From a virus, in IMG/VR virus record IMGVR_UViG_3300029267_000446, positions 1 to 26,415 of that record: a DNA stretch of 26,415 bases; one strand, written 5' to 3'. Shown one piece after another: positions 6,811 through 14,147 of the stretch. Positions within the stretch are counted from its first letter, which is position 1. Each line of letters opens with the position of its first letter. The notes under the pieces are model-generated. The model was given only the letters and a program-made list of their open reading frames with translations. It did no database searches and had not been told where the DNA came from. The position numbers were made by a program, and so were the translations under genes.

Positions 6811-7840
6811 TGGGTGTATCCTTTTTATATTTACGCAGAAGTTTCTTTGTTCCTTCTTCTCCTGCGCCATGTTCCTCATAGTATGTATAGGATTCGTTTG
6901 CTTGTCCTCTCGCTCGTCTTACTCTTTCGATTTCTTTCTTACGCATTTGAGGCATAAGTCGGAACGCAAGTTTCTTCAGCAAGGCTTTTTTCTTGTTGAT
7001 GAGTTTTTCGACTCTTTCTCTTTCCGCAAAAGACAATGAGTTCCAATCCCTGTCTTTGATGATTCTTTTTCGAATTTTATTTCTTGCGGCTTTCTGTGCC
7101 ATTTTCTTCAGACGAGGTAAGTCTTTCATTAACTTTTTCTTTCTCTTTCGAGCCCTCGCTCTTTTCTTTGCAGTTCTTCTCGCTGCGAGTGATCTCTTGC
7201 GTCTCTGCTGAAGATTCATTTCATAGATGTTTTCTGCGTTCTCTTCAAAATCAAATTCAATATCTTCTTTGATGTTCATGTGTCTCTTGAGATTATTGAA
7301 CATCGAGATTCTGTCTCTTTTTGGCATACGAGATGGTGTGCCCTTGAGAAATGACTCAAGATCGTTGTCTCTTACGAAACCACGCATCTTTGATGCACTC
7401 ATTCCCGATACATCGTCCGCGTCTGGATCTCTTTCACCTGCACTCACCACCTTGAACTCATCGAAGTAGTATGCTTTGCTTTTATCTGAGTGATTGATAT
7501 ATCGACGAATGCCACGATCGAATTCTTTGACTCGATCGGAACCAACTACGAGAATAACTTTCTTGTATCCGTCATCACTGAGTTTCTTCATGACATGAAA
7601 GATGGTAATGGCGTCAGTGTCTTCGATGATATTCGCATAAGGAAATCCCTTCCGAAGAAACTTGATTTTCTTTGCATACGGAAGGGGGTTTTTGTTGTTG
7701 TCTCTGGACATCGAGGTGTAGATGCGATGCTCTGCACCACGATAGGCCTTCGCTACTTTGATAACTGTATTGACGAGTTGTTCGTGGCCTGAAGTCGGCG
7801 GATTTAATCTTCCAAATGTCACTACAATAGACTTAGACAT
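6794..7840 (-). CDS. Cytidylyltransferase-fold (NMN adenylyltransferase-like) enzyme with basic tail
   Basis: A 348-residue protein. Residues 1-170 form a nucleotidylyltransferase domain: FGRLNPPTSGH with the (H/T)xGH motif at 16-19, VVGSDRVKEF at 98-107, and the second nucleotide-binding motif SASKMR at 148-153. This fold transfers a nucleotide to a phosphate, as in NAD synthesis; the substrate is not certain. Residues 205-320 are extremely rich in Lys and Arg (RRTAKKRARARKRKKK) and resemble a domain seen in other T4-like marine phage proteins, perhaps binding packaged DNA. The sequence NIYE before MNLQQRR fits the prohead protease consensus and could release the tail. A late promoter lies at 7858-7865. 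Confidence 0.85.
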   Translation of the reverse strand: MSKSIVVTFGRLNPPTSGHEQLVNTVIKVAKAYRGAEHRIYTSMSRDNNKNPLPYAKKIKFLRKGFPYANIIEDTDAITIFHVMKKLSDDGYKKVILVVGSDRVKEFDRGIRRYINHSDKSKAYYFDEFKVVSAGERDPDADDVSGMSASKMRGFVRDNDLESFLKGTPSRMPKRDRISMFNNLKRHMNIKEDIEFDFEENAENIYEMNLQQRRKRSLAARRTAKKRARARKRKKKLMKDLPRLKKMAQKAARNKIRKRIIKDRDWNSLSFAERERVEKLINKKKALLKKLAFRLMPQMRKKEIERVRRARGQANESYTYYEEHGAGEEGTKKLLRKYKKDTPNERPE

Positions 7841-7857
7841 AAAAATCTCCTATGTCA

Positions 7858-7865
7858 TATTTATA
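7858..7865 (-). promoter_or_regulatory. T4-type late promoter
   Basis: On the minus strand this reads TATAAATA, a perfect late motif, 17 bases before the ATG at 7840 with AGGAG between them. It begins within the T-run of the terminator of the upstream gene. Confidence 0.85.
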
Positions 7866-7890
7866 AAAAAAGAGAGGGTAAACCCTCTCT
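7864..7890 (-). terminator. Intrinsic terminator of the KxDG gene
   Basis: On the minus strand an 8-bp GC-rich stem (AGAGAGGG with CCCTCTCT) is followed by seven T. It starts just after the stop codon at 7893 and leads directly into the late promoter at 7858-7865. Confidence 0.88.
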
Positions 7891-7892
7891 CT

Positions 7893-9101
7893 TCAACCCC
7901 AGTTCTTGACAGCTGTGAAATTCTGTCGGGAGAATTCTAGTCGGTCTACAAGTTTTAGTGTTGAACCTTTATTGATTCTATCGACTGCAACGAAACCTTC
8001 AGGGGCGGTCACTCGATAACCATTACCAGTCTGAACAAACGTTCCAATATCTTTCACCTTTTCGAGTTTTCTGACAATATCAGTCTTCAAATCAGAGAGT
8101 TTGCGATAGAGGTCGAATATTTTGTTTATATTAGCTCTATTCTTCTTAAGGTATGAGATGAGCTTGTCAGCGTCTGCCCTTCTTCTCTTCTTCGCATTCT
8201 CTGTTTTGAGACTATCTATAGCGGACTGCATCTTGTCGTTCAAATAAGTTGTGAACTCCTCCGCAGTCCCAAGTAAAGCTCCCTGCCTTACTTGTGCGTT
8301 GCTATAGATTTTAAGTTCTGCAATTATTTTGTCGTTCTTGACGAAGTTGTCAAGGAATGAGCTTACCCTGCTCAATTTTGTCCTGAGTTGCCCAATACGC
8401 CTATTAATTTGTTTTGTTTCTTGTTTTGTGAATGTCGCTGATCCAGAGACATCCTTGAAGTCGGCATCCGTAAACCAGACATCCCTAGTCTTTTTCAGGG
8501 ATTTAACCCGTGGGTTGAAGGATGCTTTCAGGTCTTGAATTGTCGAGCCTTTGTATACCGTGTGGAAAACTATGCCCATTTTCGCCGATCGAATCTTTTT
8601 CGCTAGGTCAGAGTTTACAGGGACGGCATACATGATGGTATTGGGCTGAAATGTTAGATATTCTTCTCCATCAATTGACACCTCCTGTAAATCTGAGTCT
8701 GTGAACATGAGATCGCCTTGAAGAATGTCTCGAATGTCGAGTTTCTTCAAGTGCTTGAGTGCGATCTTAAGCTTTGACGCAAGGCCAGGTGCCTTGCTGT
8801 GGTTCTTGTCGATGTCTGCATTGGTGTAGTTGATCTTCGGATTTTTGTTGAAGACACCTTTGCTGCCGACAAAGAACTTACCTGTTTCTGGGTGAATACC
8901 AGCGAACACAGCGGGAGCTCCGTCCCACTTGACCGTGATATTGACTCTACTTTGTGCGTGTCCTGTGAGTTTTTCGACGATTGATGTTGCAATATCAAGC
9001 GCCTGTACACCACCACCAGAACCGAGGTTCAGAATAGAATCCTCGAAGTGTTCCATATGCACATTTTTTGCTTCATTCAGAAATGTTTGGAATGACTTCA
9101 T
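7893..9101 (-). CDS. Ligase-like KxDG nucleotidyltransferase candidate with capsid-targeting peptide
   Basis: A 402-residue protein starting MKSFQTFLNEAK, a capsid-targeting-like peptide with possible cleavage after LNE (residue 10). Residues 55-65 read TVKWDGAPAVF, which contains the KxDG nucleotidyl-acceptor motif of DNA/RNA ligases. It is followed by FFVGSKGVFNK (77-87), GDLMF (129-133, compare ligase motif III) and GIVFHTVYKG (176-185, compare motif IV). The C-terminal half is helical and coiled-coil-like (KKRRRADADKLISYLKK). Similar KWDGAP proteins occur in T4-like marine phages without known activity. Start 9101 is chosen for the targeting motif and the GATAAATA promoter at 9125-9132. 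Enzyme activity is inference. Confidence 0.8.
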   Translation of the reverse strand: MKSFQTFLNEAKNVHMEHFEDSILNLGSGGGVQALDIATSIVEKLTGHAQSRVNITVKWDGAPAVFAGIHPETGKFFVGSKGVFNKNPKINYTNADIDKNHSKAPGLASKLKIALKHLKKLDIRDILQGDLMFTDSDLQEVSIDGEEYLTFQPNTIMYAVPVNSDLAKKIRSAKMGIVFHTVYKGSTIQDLKASFNPRVKSLKKTRDVWFTDADFKDVSGSATFTKQETKQINRRIGQLRTKLSRVSSFLDNFVKNDKIIAELKIYSNAQVRQGALLGTAEEFTTYLNDKMQSAIDSLKTENAKKRRRADADKLISYLKKNRANINKIFDLYRKLSDLKTDIVRKLEKVKDIGTFVQTGNGYRVTAPEGFVAVDRINKGSTLKLVDRLEFSRQNFTAVKNWG

Positions 9102-9735
9102 TGGCGTACTCTTTCTCTTCGTAGTATTTATCAATTGTTTGCTTTAGAAGAGAGACATAATTCAAAGGATTTTCGATGAATGTCTGTGTAGTACCTTCCT
9201 CCGTGGACACCAGAATCACGATTTGGTCGATTGTTTGACCTGTGAGTTCCTTCCACATGATGGAATAGGCGGTTGCCTGCATGAAGTATTCGTTGATGTC
9301 CGACTTTCTCTTTTCCTTGGTAGAACCTTTGAAGTCGATCACTGACAAACGCCCATCGTATTCTGCGATACAGTCCACACGACCCGCCAGACGCAGGAGA
9401 TCACTGTATAACGGGACTTCTTGTGCTACGATGTTGTTGATGTGTTCGTCGAGAAGTGGCTTGATTTGTAGAAATAAACCAGTGGGGTTTTCGATCTTCT
9501 CGTTATTGAGATAGTCTTCGATGAGTTTATGAACAGAGTTTCCTCTGCGAAGAACCCGCATGGATTCTTGTGGATTTTTGCGTCTCCATTCTGCAAAGAA
9601 CTTCTTCTTTTCATGTCCAACCACGGTGGTTACGGAAGGATATTCTGTACCGTTTTCACGACGGTATTTTCGTCCTTCGTCAGTTGTAGTTGCTTTGAGT
9701 TCTTCGAGAATTGGTGCATTTAGATGTACGAACAT
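9073..9735 (-). CDS. PD-(D/E)XK exonuclease (RecB/MGME1-like)
   Basis: A 220-residue nuclease. Motifs in order: RGNSVHKLIEDYL (65-77, the conserved His region), GRVD (118-121), VIDFK (132-136, the metal-binding D-x-K) and QATAY (the QxxxY motif of RecB-type nucleases). The family processes DNA ends; in T4-like phages such proteins probably act in recombination, repair or host-DNA breakdown. Start ATG 9735 is preferred over GTG 9750 because AAAGG lies just before it. Unlike most of the block it has a sigma70-type promoter at 9753-9781, pointing to early expression. It overlaps the next gene by 29 bases. Confidence 0.85.
   Translation of the reverse strand: MFVHLNAPILEELKATTTDEGRKYRRENGTEYPSVTTVVGHEKKKFFAEWRRKNPQESMRVLRRGNSVHKLIEDYLNNEKIENPTGLFLQIKPLLDEHINNIVAQEVPLYSDLLRLAGRVDCIAEYDGRLSVIDFKGSTKEKRKSDINEYFMQATAYSIMWKELTGQTIDQIVILVSTEEGTTQTFIENPLNYVSLLKQTIDKYYEEKEYANEVIPNISE
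9125..9132 (-). promoter_or_regulatory. Late promoter variant
   Basis: GATAAATA on the minus strand, 23 bases before the ATG at 9101. It lies inside the coding end of the exonuclease gene, so this promoter would allow late expression of the downstream gene apart from the early gene before it. Confidence 0.7.
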
Positions 9736-9752
9736 AATAAAACCTTTCACAT

Positions 9753-9781
9753 ATTGTACAATATTTTTTATCTGAAGTCAA
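9753..9781 (-). promoter_or_regulatory. Sigma70-type promoter for the exonuclease gene
   Basis: On the minus strand TTGACT (9776-9781), a 17-base spacer, then TACAAT (9753-9758). The -10 box lies in a 14-base perfect palindrome, ATATTGTACAATAT (9751-9764), which could be a repressor site. The -35 overlaps the last codons of the upstream gene. Confidence 0.7.
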
Positions 9782-10020
9782 ACGTTTCTTGAACGATTTC
9801 GAGACTTACTCATGGCCACAAGGTTCGATAATCTCTTATCTCTTGGGTTGCCGTTTTTGTGATGTATGTCTTTTCCGTCACCTTTACTAACTATACCTGC
9901 CTTTTCGGCATCTCTACGAGATTGGACCCGACCAGCTCTTCTCAGAATCTGGTCGGGTCTTCCCTGATACTTATCGTATTCGTCACGATAATTTCGTTTC
10001 CACTCTTCGAAACTTAACAT
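9778..10020 (-). CDS. Small HNH-like phage protein
   Basis: An 80-residue basic protein. Its C-terminal half, GDGKDIHHKNGNPRDKRLSNLVAMSKSRNRS, matches the His-His-Asn-containing segment of HNH nucleases and resembles small proteins in T4-like phages. The cysteine pairs that would hold zinc are absent, so it may bind DNA or RNA without cutting. The N-terminus (LSFEEWKRNYRDEYDKY) is helical. ATG 10020 overlaps the upstream stop by one base (TGATG); GTG 10023 is an alternative start. Confidence 0.7.
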   Translation of the reverse strand: MLSFEEWKRNYRDEYDKYQGRPDQILRRAGRVQSRRDAEKAGIVSKGDGKDIHHKNGNPRDKRLSNLVAMSKSRNRSRNV

Positions 10021-10781
10021 CACTTTTCTTTCTTGTCGGTGCCGTCGGCCTTCTTATGTGACTTGTAACCCTTGTTCTTCATCCACCATGAAAGTGCCCA
10101 AGGATTGTCGATCTTGTCTGAGTGTCTCTTCTTCATGGCCTTGACTGTGCCCTCAAAGCCTGGAGGTGAAACTTCATCGAGGTGTTCTGGTGACTCACCG
10201 AGTCTTTCCTTTGCTCTTGCAACACCACGATTACGCTTGCGTAACTTGTTGAACTCTTTCTTTGGGAGCGGATTGGTTGTATACATATCCACCTGTCTCA
10301 TGGCACGCTTTTGATTATCATCCTGTGCTTTCTTGACATAGGAACGAAGTGTGGATGTCTTGAGTTCGTCGAGGTTTTCGACTGATTCACGAACTGTTGC
10401 ACGATTCAGTGGACCCTTGAAGGTATCACCGTTGTCATTCTTAATATGAACGGTACTTCCCTGAATCTTGGTGACTTTACCAACCACACCAGTTCCGCCC
10501 TTGGTGCCGTGACCGAGGTGAACGGTGTCACCGACTTTGATTGCTTCTTCAAGTTCAACGTGGTCTTTGATAAGACCTTTGATCATCTTTGCGTTCGCCT
10601 TGACCGAGGTTGATCCGAGGTTCTGAACAAACTTACTTGTTCCTCTTGTTACATGGAGTTGTCCGTCCTTCTCGTAGAATTCACGACCGAACTTCTTATC
10701 TTTGCCAAGATATTTGTATTCTGGTCCGAGGTGTGACTCTGTTTTTAGATTTTGCTCGTAGATTCTTCTTTGAAATGACAT
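10020..10781 (-). CDS. Modular head-type protein with repeated L-x-E junctions
   Basis: A 253-residue protein starting MSFQRRIYEQ, sharing its N-terminus with the upstream protein (MSLQRKIYEQ). Likely prohead protease sites are IYE (7-9), LEE (77-79), LDE (137-139) and LDE (201-203). These separate distinct modules: an N-terminal piece; a KOW/SH3-like beta domain (IKVGDTVHLG to FKGPLNR, about 81-126); the LKTSTLRSYVKKAQ module shared with the gene at 5789-6532; and a C-terminal SPPGFEGTVKAMKK...NPWALSWWMKNKGYKSHKK module that recurs in marine phages. The layout suggests a packaged precursor cut into small peptides. Cleavage is inferred from the consensus, not shown. Confidence 0.75.
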   Translation of the reverse strand: MSFQRRIYEQNLKTESHLGPEYKYLGKDKKFGREFYEKDGQLHVTRGTSKFVQNLGSTSVKANAKMIKGLIKDHVELEEAIKVGDTVHLGHGTKGGTGVVGKVTKIQGSTVHIKNDNGDTFKGPLNRATVRESVENLDELKTSTLRSYVKKAQDDNQKRAMRQVDMYTTNPLPKKEFNKLRKRNRGVARAKERLGESPEHLDEVSPPGFEGTVKAMKKRHSDKIDNPWALSWWMKNKGYKSHKKADGTDKKEK

Positions 10782-10782
10782 A

Positions 10783-11127
10783 TCATTTGACCTTTATACT
10801 TTTAATGGTTTTCTTTTTGGATTTGATGTCGAGTTTATCTGCATCAGGCCAAAGATTCTTTGCAGCCTCTACAGAATCTTTCATTTCTGATTTTTCAAAT
10901 GGTACAGAACCGAGCATTTTACTGCCCTTATATGCAACAATCTCATCTTCATTCAGATCGGTTTCTTCTCTTTGTGTTTGTCTTTGGTGTCGAGCCTGTT
11001 CGCGTTCTCTTTCACGTCGATCGCGTTCTGCTCTGTCTCGAAGTCTTTGAGCGTCTCCTCGGGTGGTCCGAAGATCGACTTCCATTAGACCTGCAAGTTG
11101 TTCATAAATCTTTCTCTGTAGCGACAT
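10783..11127 (-). CDS. Small charged head-type protein
   Basis: A 114-residue protein starting MSLQRKIYEQ, with IYE at residues 7-9 as a possible protease site. Residues 20-55 are a very charged helix (RLRDRAERDRREREREQ), probably a coiled coil. Residues 65-110 form a small conserved-looking domain (GSKMLGSVPFEKSEMKDSVEAAKNLWPDADKLDI) ending in a basic tail. AGGAG precedes the start. The shared N-terminus with the next gene suggests both follow the same assembly or packaging route. Confidence 0.7.
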   Translation of the reverse strand: MSLQRKIYEQLAGLMEVDLRTTRGDAQRLRDRAERDRREREREQARHQRQTQREETDLNEDEIVAYKGSKMLGSVPFEKSEMKDSVEAAKNLWPDADKLDIKSKKKTIKSIKVK

Positions 11128-11159
11128 GTAACTCTCCTATCAAGAGGCAACAATATGTA

Positions 11160-11543
11160 TCATTTTGGTTGAGTCACGTTCAGAATCTTCTCAATCTGAA
11201 GATCACACTGAGCAACTCTTTGTGCCCCTGGCCAGTACATGTAATCTTTGTCGCCATTCTTCTTGAGATTTAAAAGAAGAGGCATGATGAGAGATTGGAC
11301 TTCACTCATCTTTGCACGGAGGAGTTCGTCATACTGTTCCTTGACAGCATTTGCACCTTCACATGTAGAGTTCATCTGCATGATGAGATCGAGTTTTTCT
11401 TTGATGGATTGAATTTCCTCTGGGGTCGAAGGCCCAGCCTTCTCCCCCAAAATTTCCTTCAGTTCATCTTCGTTGACGGCCATGAAGCCGTATGCTTGAT
11501 CACTGTCAAATCCATCCATGAAATTATTATCAGTCGGTTGCAT
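11160..11543 (-). CDS. Conserved T4-like phage protein of unknown function
   Basis: A 127-residue, mostly helical, acidic protein. The region from LIMPLLLNLKKNGDKDYMYWPGA to QIEKIL resembles a small protein I have seen in T4-like marine phages (compare 'I-WPNR' helical proteins), but no function is known. GGAGG lies five bases before the start, within the end of the 575-residue upstream gene; the overlap is 14 bases. Two cysteines, no signal peptide. Confidence 0.7.
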   Translation of the reverse strand: MQPTDNNFMDGFDSDQAYGFMAVNEDELKEILGEKAGPSTPEEIQSIKEKLDLIMQMNSTCEGANAVKEQYDELLRAKMSEVQSLIMPLLLNLKKNGDKDYMYWPGAQRVAQCDLQIEKILNVTQPK

Positions 11544-13257
11544 ATGTACCTCCAGTTATTTGTGCCCATACATATGAACCTGCGTAACCGTCTGGATATG
11601 CTAAAATTGGTCCCCATACATTCTCAAACGAAGGCAGTGGGCCTGTGAGTCCTGACTGTAGATTTGGTATCGCTTCCGCATCATAACTTGCACCGTTTTC
11701 ATCGTACCATTCCCATTTCGAGGTTCTATTGGTTGATACGTTTGTTACCGTAATATCAGCACTTCCACCCGATATACCAAACTGATAATAACCACCAAGT
11801 GGAGATCCTCCAGGCTGGGATTCGGTATATTCTGCATCATAGAAAGAAACCTTGAGATAATCATACTGATTGTACAATGCTTCTAAAGCATCTGGTAATG
11901 TGTCATCGTCTGGAATTCCCGGCTCATCACCCTGATTCACGTTGACAAGAAATTCTGTTCTGAAAGCGGCAGGGTTCAGTGGGAAGCTACAATCATCATC
12001 CTCTGGAGACGAACCAGTATAAATAACAGAAAATCTATCAGCAGAGTAACCTGCTACCCACGGATGAGTGACTCCTGTGAGTTCATATTGTTCACTAAAA
12101 TCTATTGTCAAGTTTCTAAAATTATTACAAGCTCCGAGGAGTCTTGCTGCTACCCAACCATCTGCTGGATCCGGCCCTCCAGCGGGTGGGCCATCACCGT
12201 CGCCTGGAAGAGGAGATGCTAACTCGGGGTTTATCACCACTGCTAACATTCTATTTCGTCCTTCATCCGTTTGTCCTGGATCTACTGTACAATCTTCGTA
12301 ATCGGGAATTCCTTGAGCAGATACCCTAGTGTATTCTCTCCAAGCATCACCAGTCAAAGAGTCCCAACCGATACCAGAGTTTGCCCATAAATAACTTCTA
12401 AAGTTTTCCCAATATTCACCAATATTGTATGAATCTACCTCAATTATTACATTTGCATCATATGATTCATATGTAATTGTTGAATCTTGTTGTCCGCCTT
12501 GAAAAATATCAACACAGTCTGGACATGTAGAGCAAGGATACCACGCTCTAAGACATTTTTCGACTTTCCTTAAATTTAGACTACCGTTAGTAGGTGGTGT
12601 TACTGTAATTTTTGCTAAGAGATTTTCACCGTCGTATAATTCGGTTTCCATATCACCAATTCTAAATTGTTTAGTGAGATATTTTAATACCCCATTGTTT
12701 CTTTCATAATTTTCAAAAGAAATTCTTACTGAAAAAGGTATTCCCCAACCAGCTACACCATTTTCTTCTCTACAACATTTCAGTCTTCTTGTATCGCTGT
12801 CGTCGCAACCGGCGGGACATGATTCTGGTGGGTCGGCGTCGTCTCCCTCGGGGCCGCCGCCATCAAGTGATTGAAATCCATTATCATACTGTTGTTTGCA
12901 CTGATCTGAACAACATTGTAATGCGTTTGTTCTGCTACCTTGAAATTGTACACAGTATGGTTCTCTACAATAACCAGACTCATCGTAAACCTGAATTCCA
13001 CCATTTGGTATAAAATATGTGTCTATTGTATTTTCATCAGGTAAAATTGAATGGTTTATTAAATCTTCTGGTGGACTCCCTGAACCTATTGCCCACCATA
13101 CCAATGGGCCCAAAAACCCATCGTCGGTGCCAGATGGCACGTCACAATCGCCACCTTCACATGGCATACTATGAGGCCTGTATGTGGTAAATCCATATGC
13201 TCTTCTTCTCAAAGAGCTCCCTTTGAGTGCGATTCTGCTTCCCAATGAAAATGGCAT
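11530..13257 (-). CDS. Cysteine-rich probable virion protein
   Basis: A 575-residue protein of unrecognised family. It holds about 18 cysteines, most of them in the first half and often paired: CEGGDC, CREPYC, CCSDQC, CPAGC, KCC, and CSTCPDC. It is rich in Gly, Asp, Pro, Tyr and Trp, lacks a signal peptide, and has a linker of Gly/Pro/Asp (PLPGDGDGPPAGGPDPADG). This composition fits an extracellular or virion-surface beta-rich protein with metal or disulfide clusters; tail fibre or baseplate component is a guess. GGAGATATACC precedes the ATG. It lies 23 bases after the HNH gene, probably in the same late unit. Confidence 0.7.
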   Translation of the reverse strand: MPFSLGSRIALKGSSLRRRAYGFTTYRPHSMPCEGGDCDVPSGTDDGFLGPLVWWAIGSGSPPEDLINHSILPDENTIDTYFIPNGGIQVYDESGYCREPYCVQFQGSRTNALQCCSDQCKQQYDNGFQSLDGGGPEGDDADPPESCPAGCDDSDTRRLKCCREENGVAGWGIPFSVRISFENYERNNGVLKYLTKQFRIGDMETELYDGENLLAKITVTPPTNGSLNLRKVEKCLRAWYPCSTCPDCVDIFQGGQQDSTITYESYDANVIIEVDSYNIGEYWENFRSYLWANSGIGWDSLTGDAWREYTRVSAQGIPDYEDCTVDPGQTDEGRNRMLAVVINPELASPLPGDGDGPPAGGPDPADGWVAARLLGACNNFRNLTIDFSEQYELTGVTHPWVAGYSADRFSVIYTGSSPEDDDCSFPLNPAAFRTEFLVNVNQGDEPGIPDDDTLPDALEALYNQYDYLKVSFYDAEYTESQPGGSPLGGYYQFGISGGSADITVTNVSTNRTSKWEWYDENGASYDAEAIPNLQSGLTGPLPSFENVWGPILAYPDGYAGSYVWAQITGGTYATD

Positions 13258-13280
13258 GGTATATCTCCGAAAGAAATCTG

Positions 13281-13811
13281 TTACTCTATATGTATATCAA
13301 TCCATCTTCCCCAGAGTTCTTTTCCATTGGTATCCAGACCGATCATTCGGAGTGCGTAACAGGACTTTGGTTTCCTCGGTTTGTTTCTTAATCGCATTTT
13401 CGTTTCTTTGAGAAGTTTATTTCCCTTGCGAGTGTTGCAATCAGGGCAGGCCGTCGTGAGATTCGTCCACCCAGAATCTCCACCTCTGCTCCGAGGATGA
13501 ACGTGGTCGATGGTAAGTTTTGATGTGTCTTTGGTTCGGTGTCCGCAGTATTGGCAGGTCCAGTTATCCCGTCGAAATACATTTTGCCTCGTTGGGTTAA
13601 GTTTGTCAGACCAAGGAATGTGGACATACTGAATAAGTACAATCGCCGCTGGTAACTCATATGTCCCAGTCGTTGTCTTGATTCTGTGTTTTTTATCGTA
13701 GTTGTGGGGTTGAGTTGCTTTGCCAGATTCGATAAGTTTGACTGCTTTCTTCCAGTCAACGATTCCAAGCACCTCTTCAGATGCGTTGAGTAAGAGAACC
13801 TCTCTCTTCAT
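13281..13811 (-). CDS. HNH endonuclease (C-x2-C zinc type)
   Basis: A 176-residue protein. The N-terminus (VLLLNASEEVLGIVDWKKAVKLI) and the core CQYCG (86-90), DHVHPRSRGG (102-111), W-NL and CPDCN (122-126) make a complete zinc-supported HNH nuclease, with His103 of the Asp-His pair as general base. This form is widespread in bacteria and phages as a nicking or double-strand nuclease; in tailed phages it often lies near packaging or structural genes. A perfect late promoter lies at 13829-13836, 17 bases upstream of the ATG, with GGAGG between. Its timing therefore points to a late role or passive carriage. Confidence 0.88.
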   Translation of the reverse strand: MKREVLLLNASEEVLGIVDWKKAVKLIESGKATQPHNYDKKHRIKTTTGTYELPAAIVLIQYVHIPWSDKLNPTRQNVFRRDNWTCQYCGHRTKDTSKLTIDHVHPRSRGGDSGWTNLTTACPDCNTRKGNKLLKETKMRLRNKPRKPKSCYALRMIGLDTNGKELWGRWIDIHIE

Positions 13812-13828
13812 GCAACCTCCATCTGACG

Positions 13829-13840
13829 TATTTATAAATA
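13829..13840. promoter_or_regulatory. Bidirectional late promoter
   Basis: TATTTATAAATA is a 12-base perfect palindrome containing TATAAATA on both strands (plus 13833-13840; minus 13829-13836). It serves the ATG at 13861 with AGGAG between, and the HNH start at 13811 with GGAGG between. Confidence 0.88.
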
Positions 13841-13860
13841 TTAGTAAAAGGAGATTTCAC

Positions 13861-14091
13861 ATGTCAGGACATTATCGAGATACTCAAACGGGATCTGGGT
13901 CTTTACCTTTCATTCCAAAGAGCCACACTGCCATTTTAATTAATGTTGCAGGATCATATGTTTTCACAGATCGTCAAGGTGTTGATTTTACCGTAACTGT
14001 TGGTCCGAATAACGTTCCAGCTTTACTTCCAATTTCTGTATCCAGTCACAAGTCTGGTGGAGTTTCTGGTAGCGTAGTATATCTAGTATGA
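13861..14091 (+). CDS. Small probable structural protein
   Basis: A 76-residue protein (MSGHYRDTQTGSGSLPFIPKSHTAILINVAG...). It looks like a small beta-rich domain with alternating hydrophobic residues and a Gly/Ser-rich end. Family not recognised. The start is set by AGGAG at the right distance and by a perfect late promoter; a longer frame upstream lies over the promoter and the HNH gene and is not used. Late timing and size suit a head decoration or tail accessory protein, but this is inference. Confidence 0.7.
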   Translation: MSGHYRDTQTGSGSLPFIPKSHTAILINVAGSYVFTDRQGVDFTVTVGPNNVPALLPISVSSHKSGGVSGSVVYLV

Positions 14092-14099
14092 AATAAAAC

Positions 14100-14131
14100 A
14101 GGGGCCTCCCGATGAGGCCCCTCATTTGTTT
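14100..14131. terminator. Bidirectional intrinsic terminator
   Basis: A 9-bp stem (AGGGGCCTC with GAGGCCCCT), five-base loop, T-rich on the plus side (tcatttgtttt) and, read from the minus side, followed by TGTTTTATTT. It separates two converging genes. Confidence 0.85.
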
Positions 14132-14147
14132 TAACCCGTCTGTCTTC

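Noticed and set aside
12386-12393. CATAAATA on the plus strand inside the 575-residue gene
   Set aside because: It is antisense to the gene, with no plausible plus-strand start or ribosome site downstream. Chance is likely in AT-rich coding sequence.
13720-13860. Longer version of the small plus-strand gene starting at 13720
   Set aside because: The extension overlaps the HNH gene and the late promoter; the ATG at 13861 has the proper ribosome site.
14100-14131. GC-rich palindrome as an attachment site
   Set aside because: It has T-rich flanks on both sides and sits between converging genes, so a terminator explains it; no integrase is present in the window.
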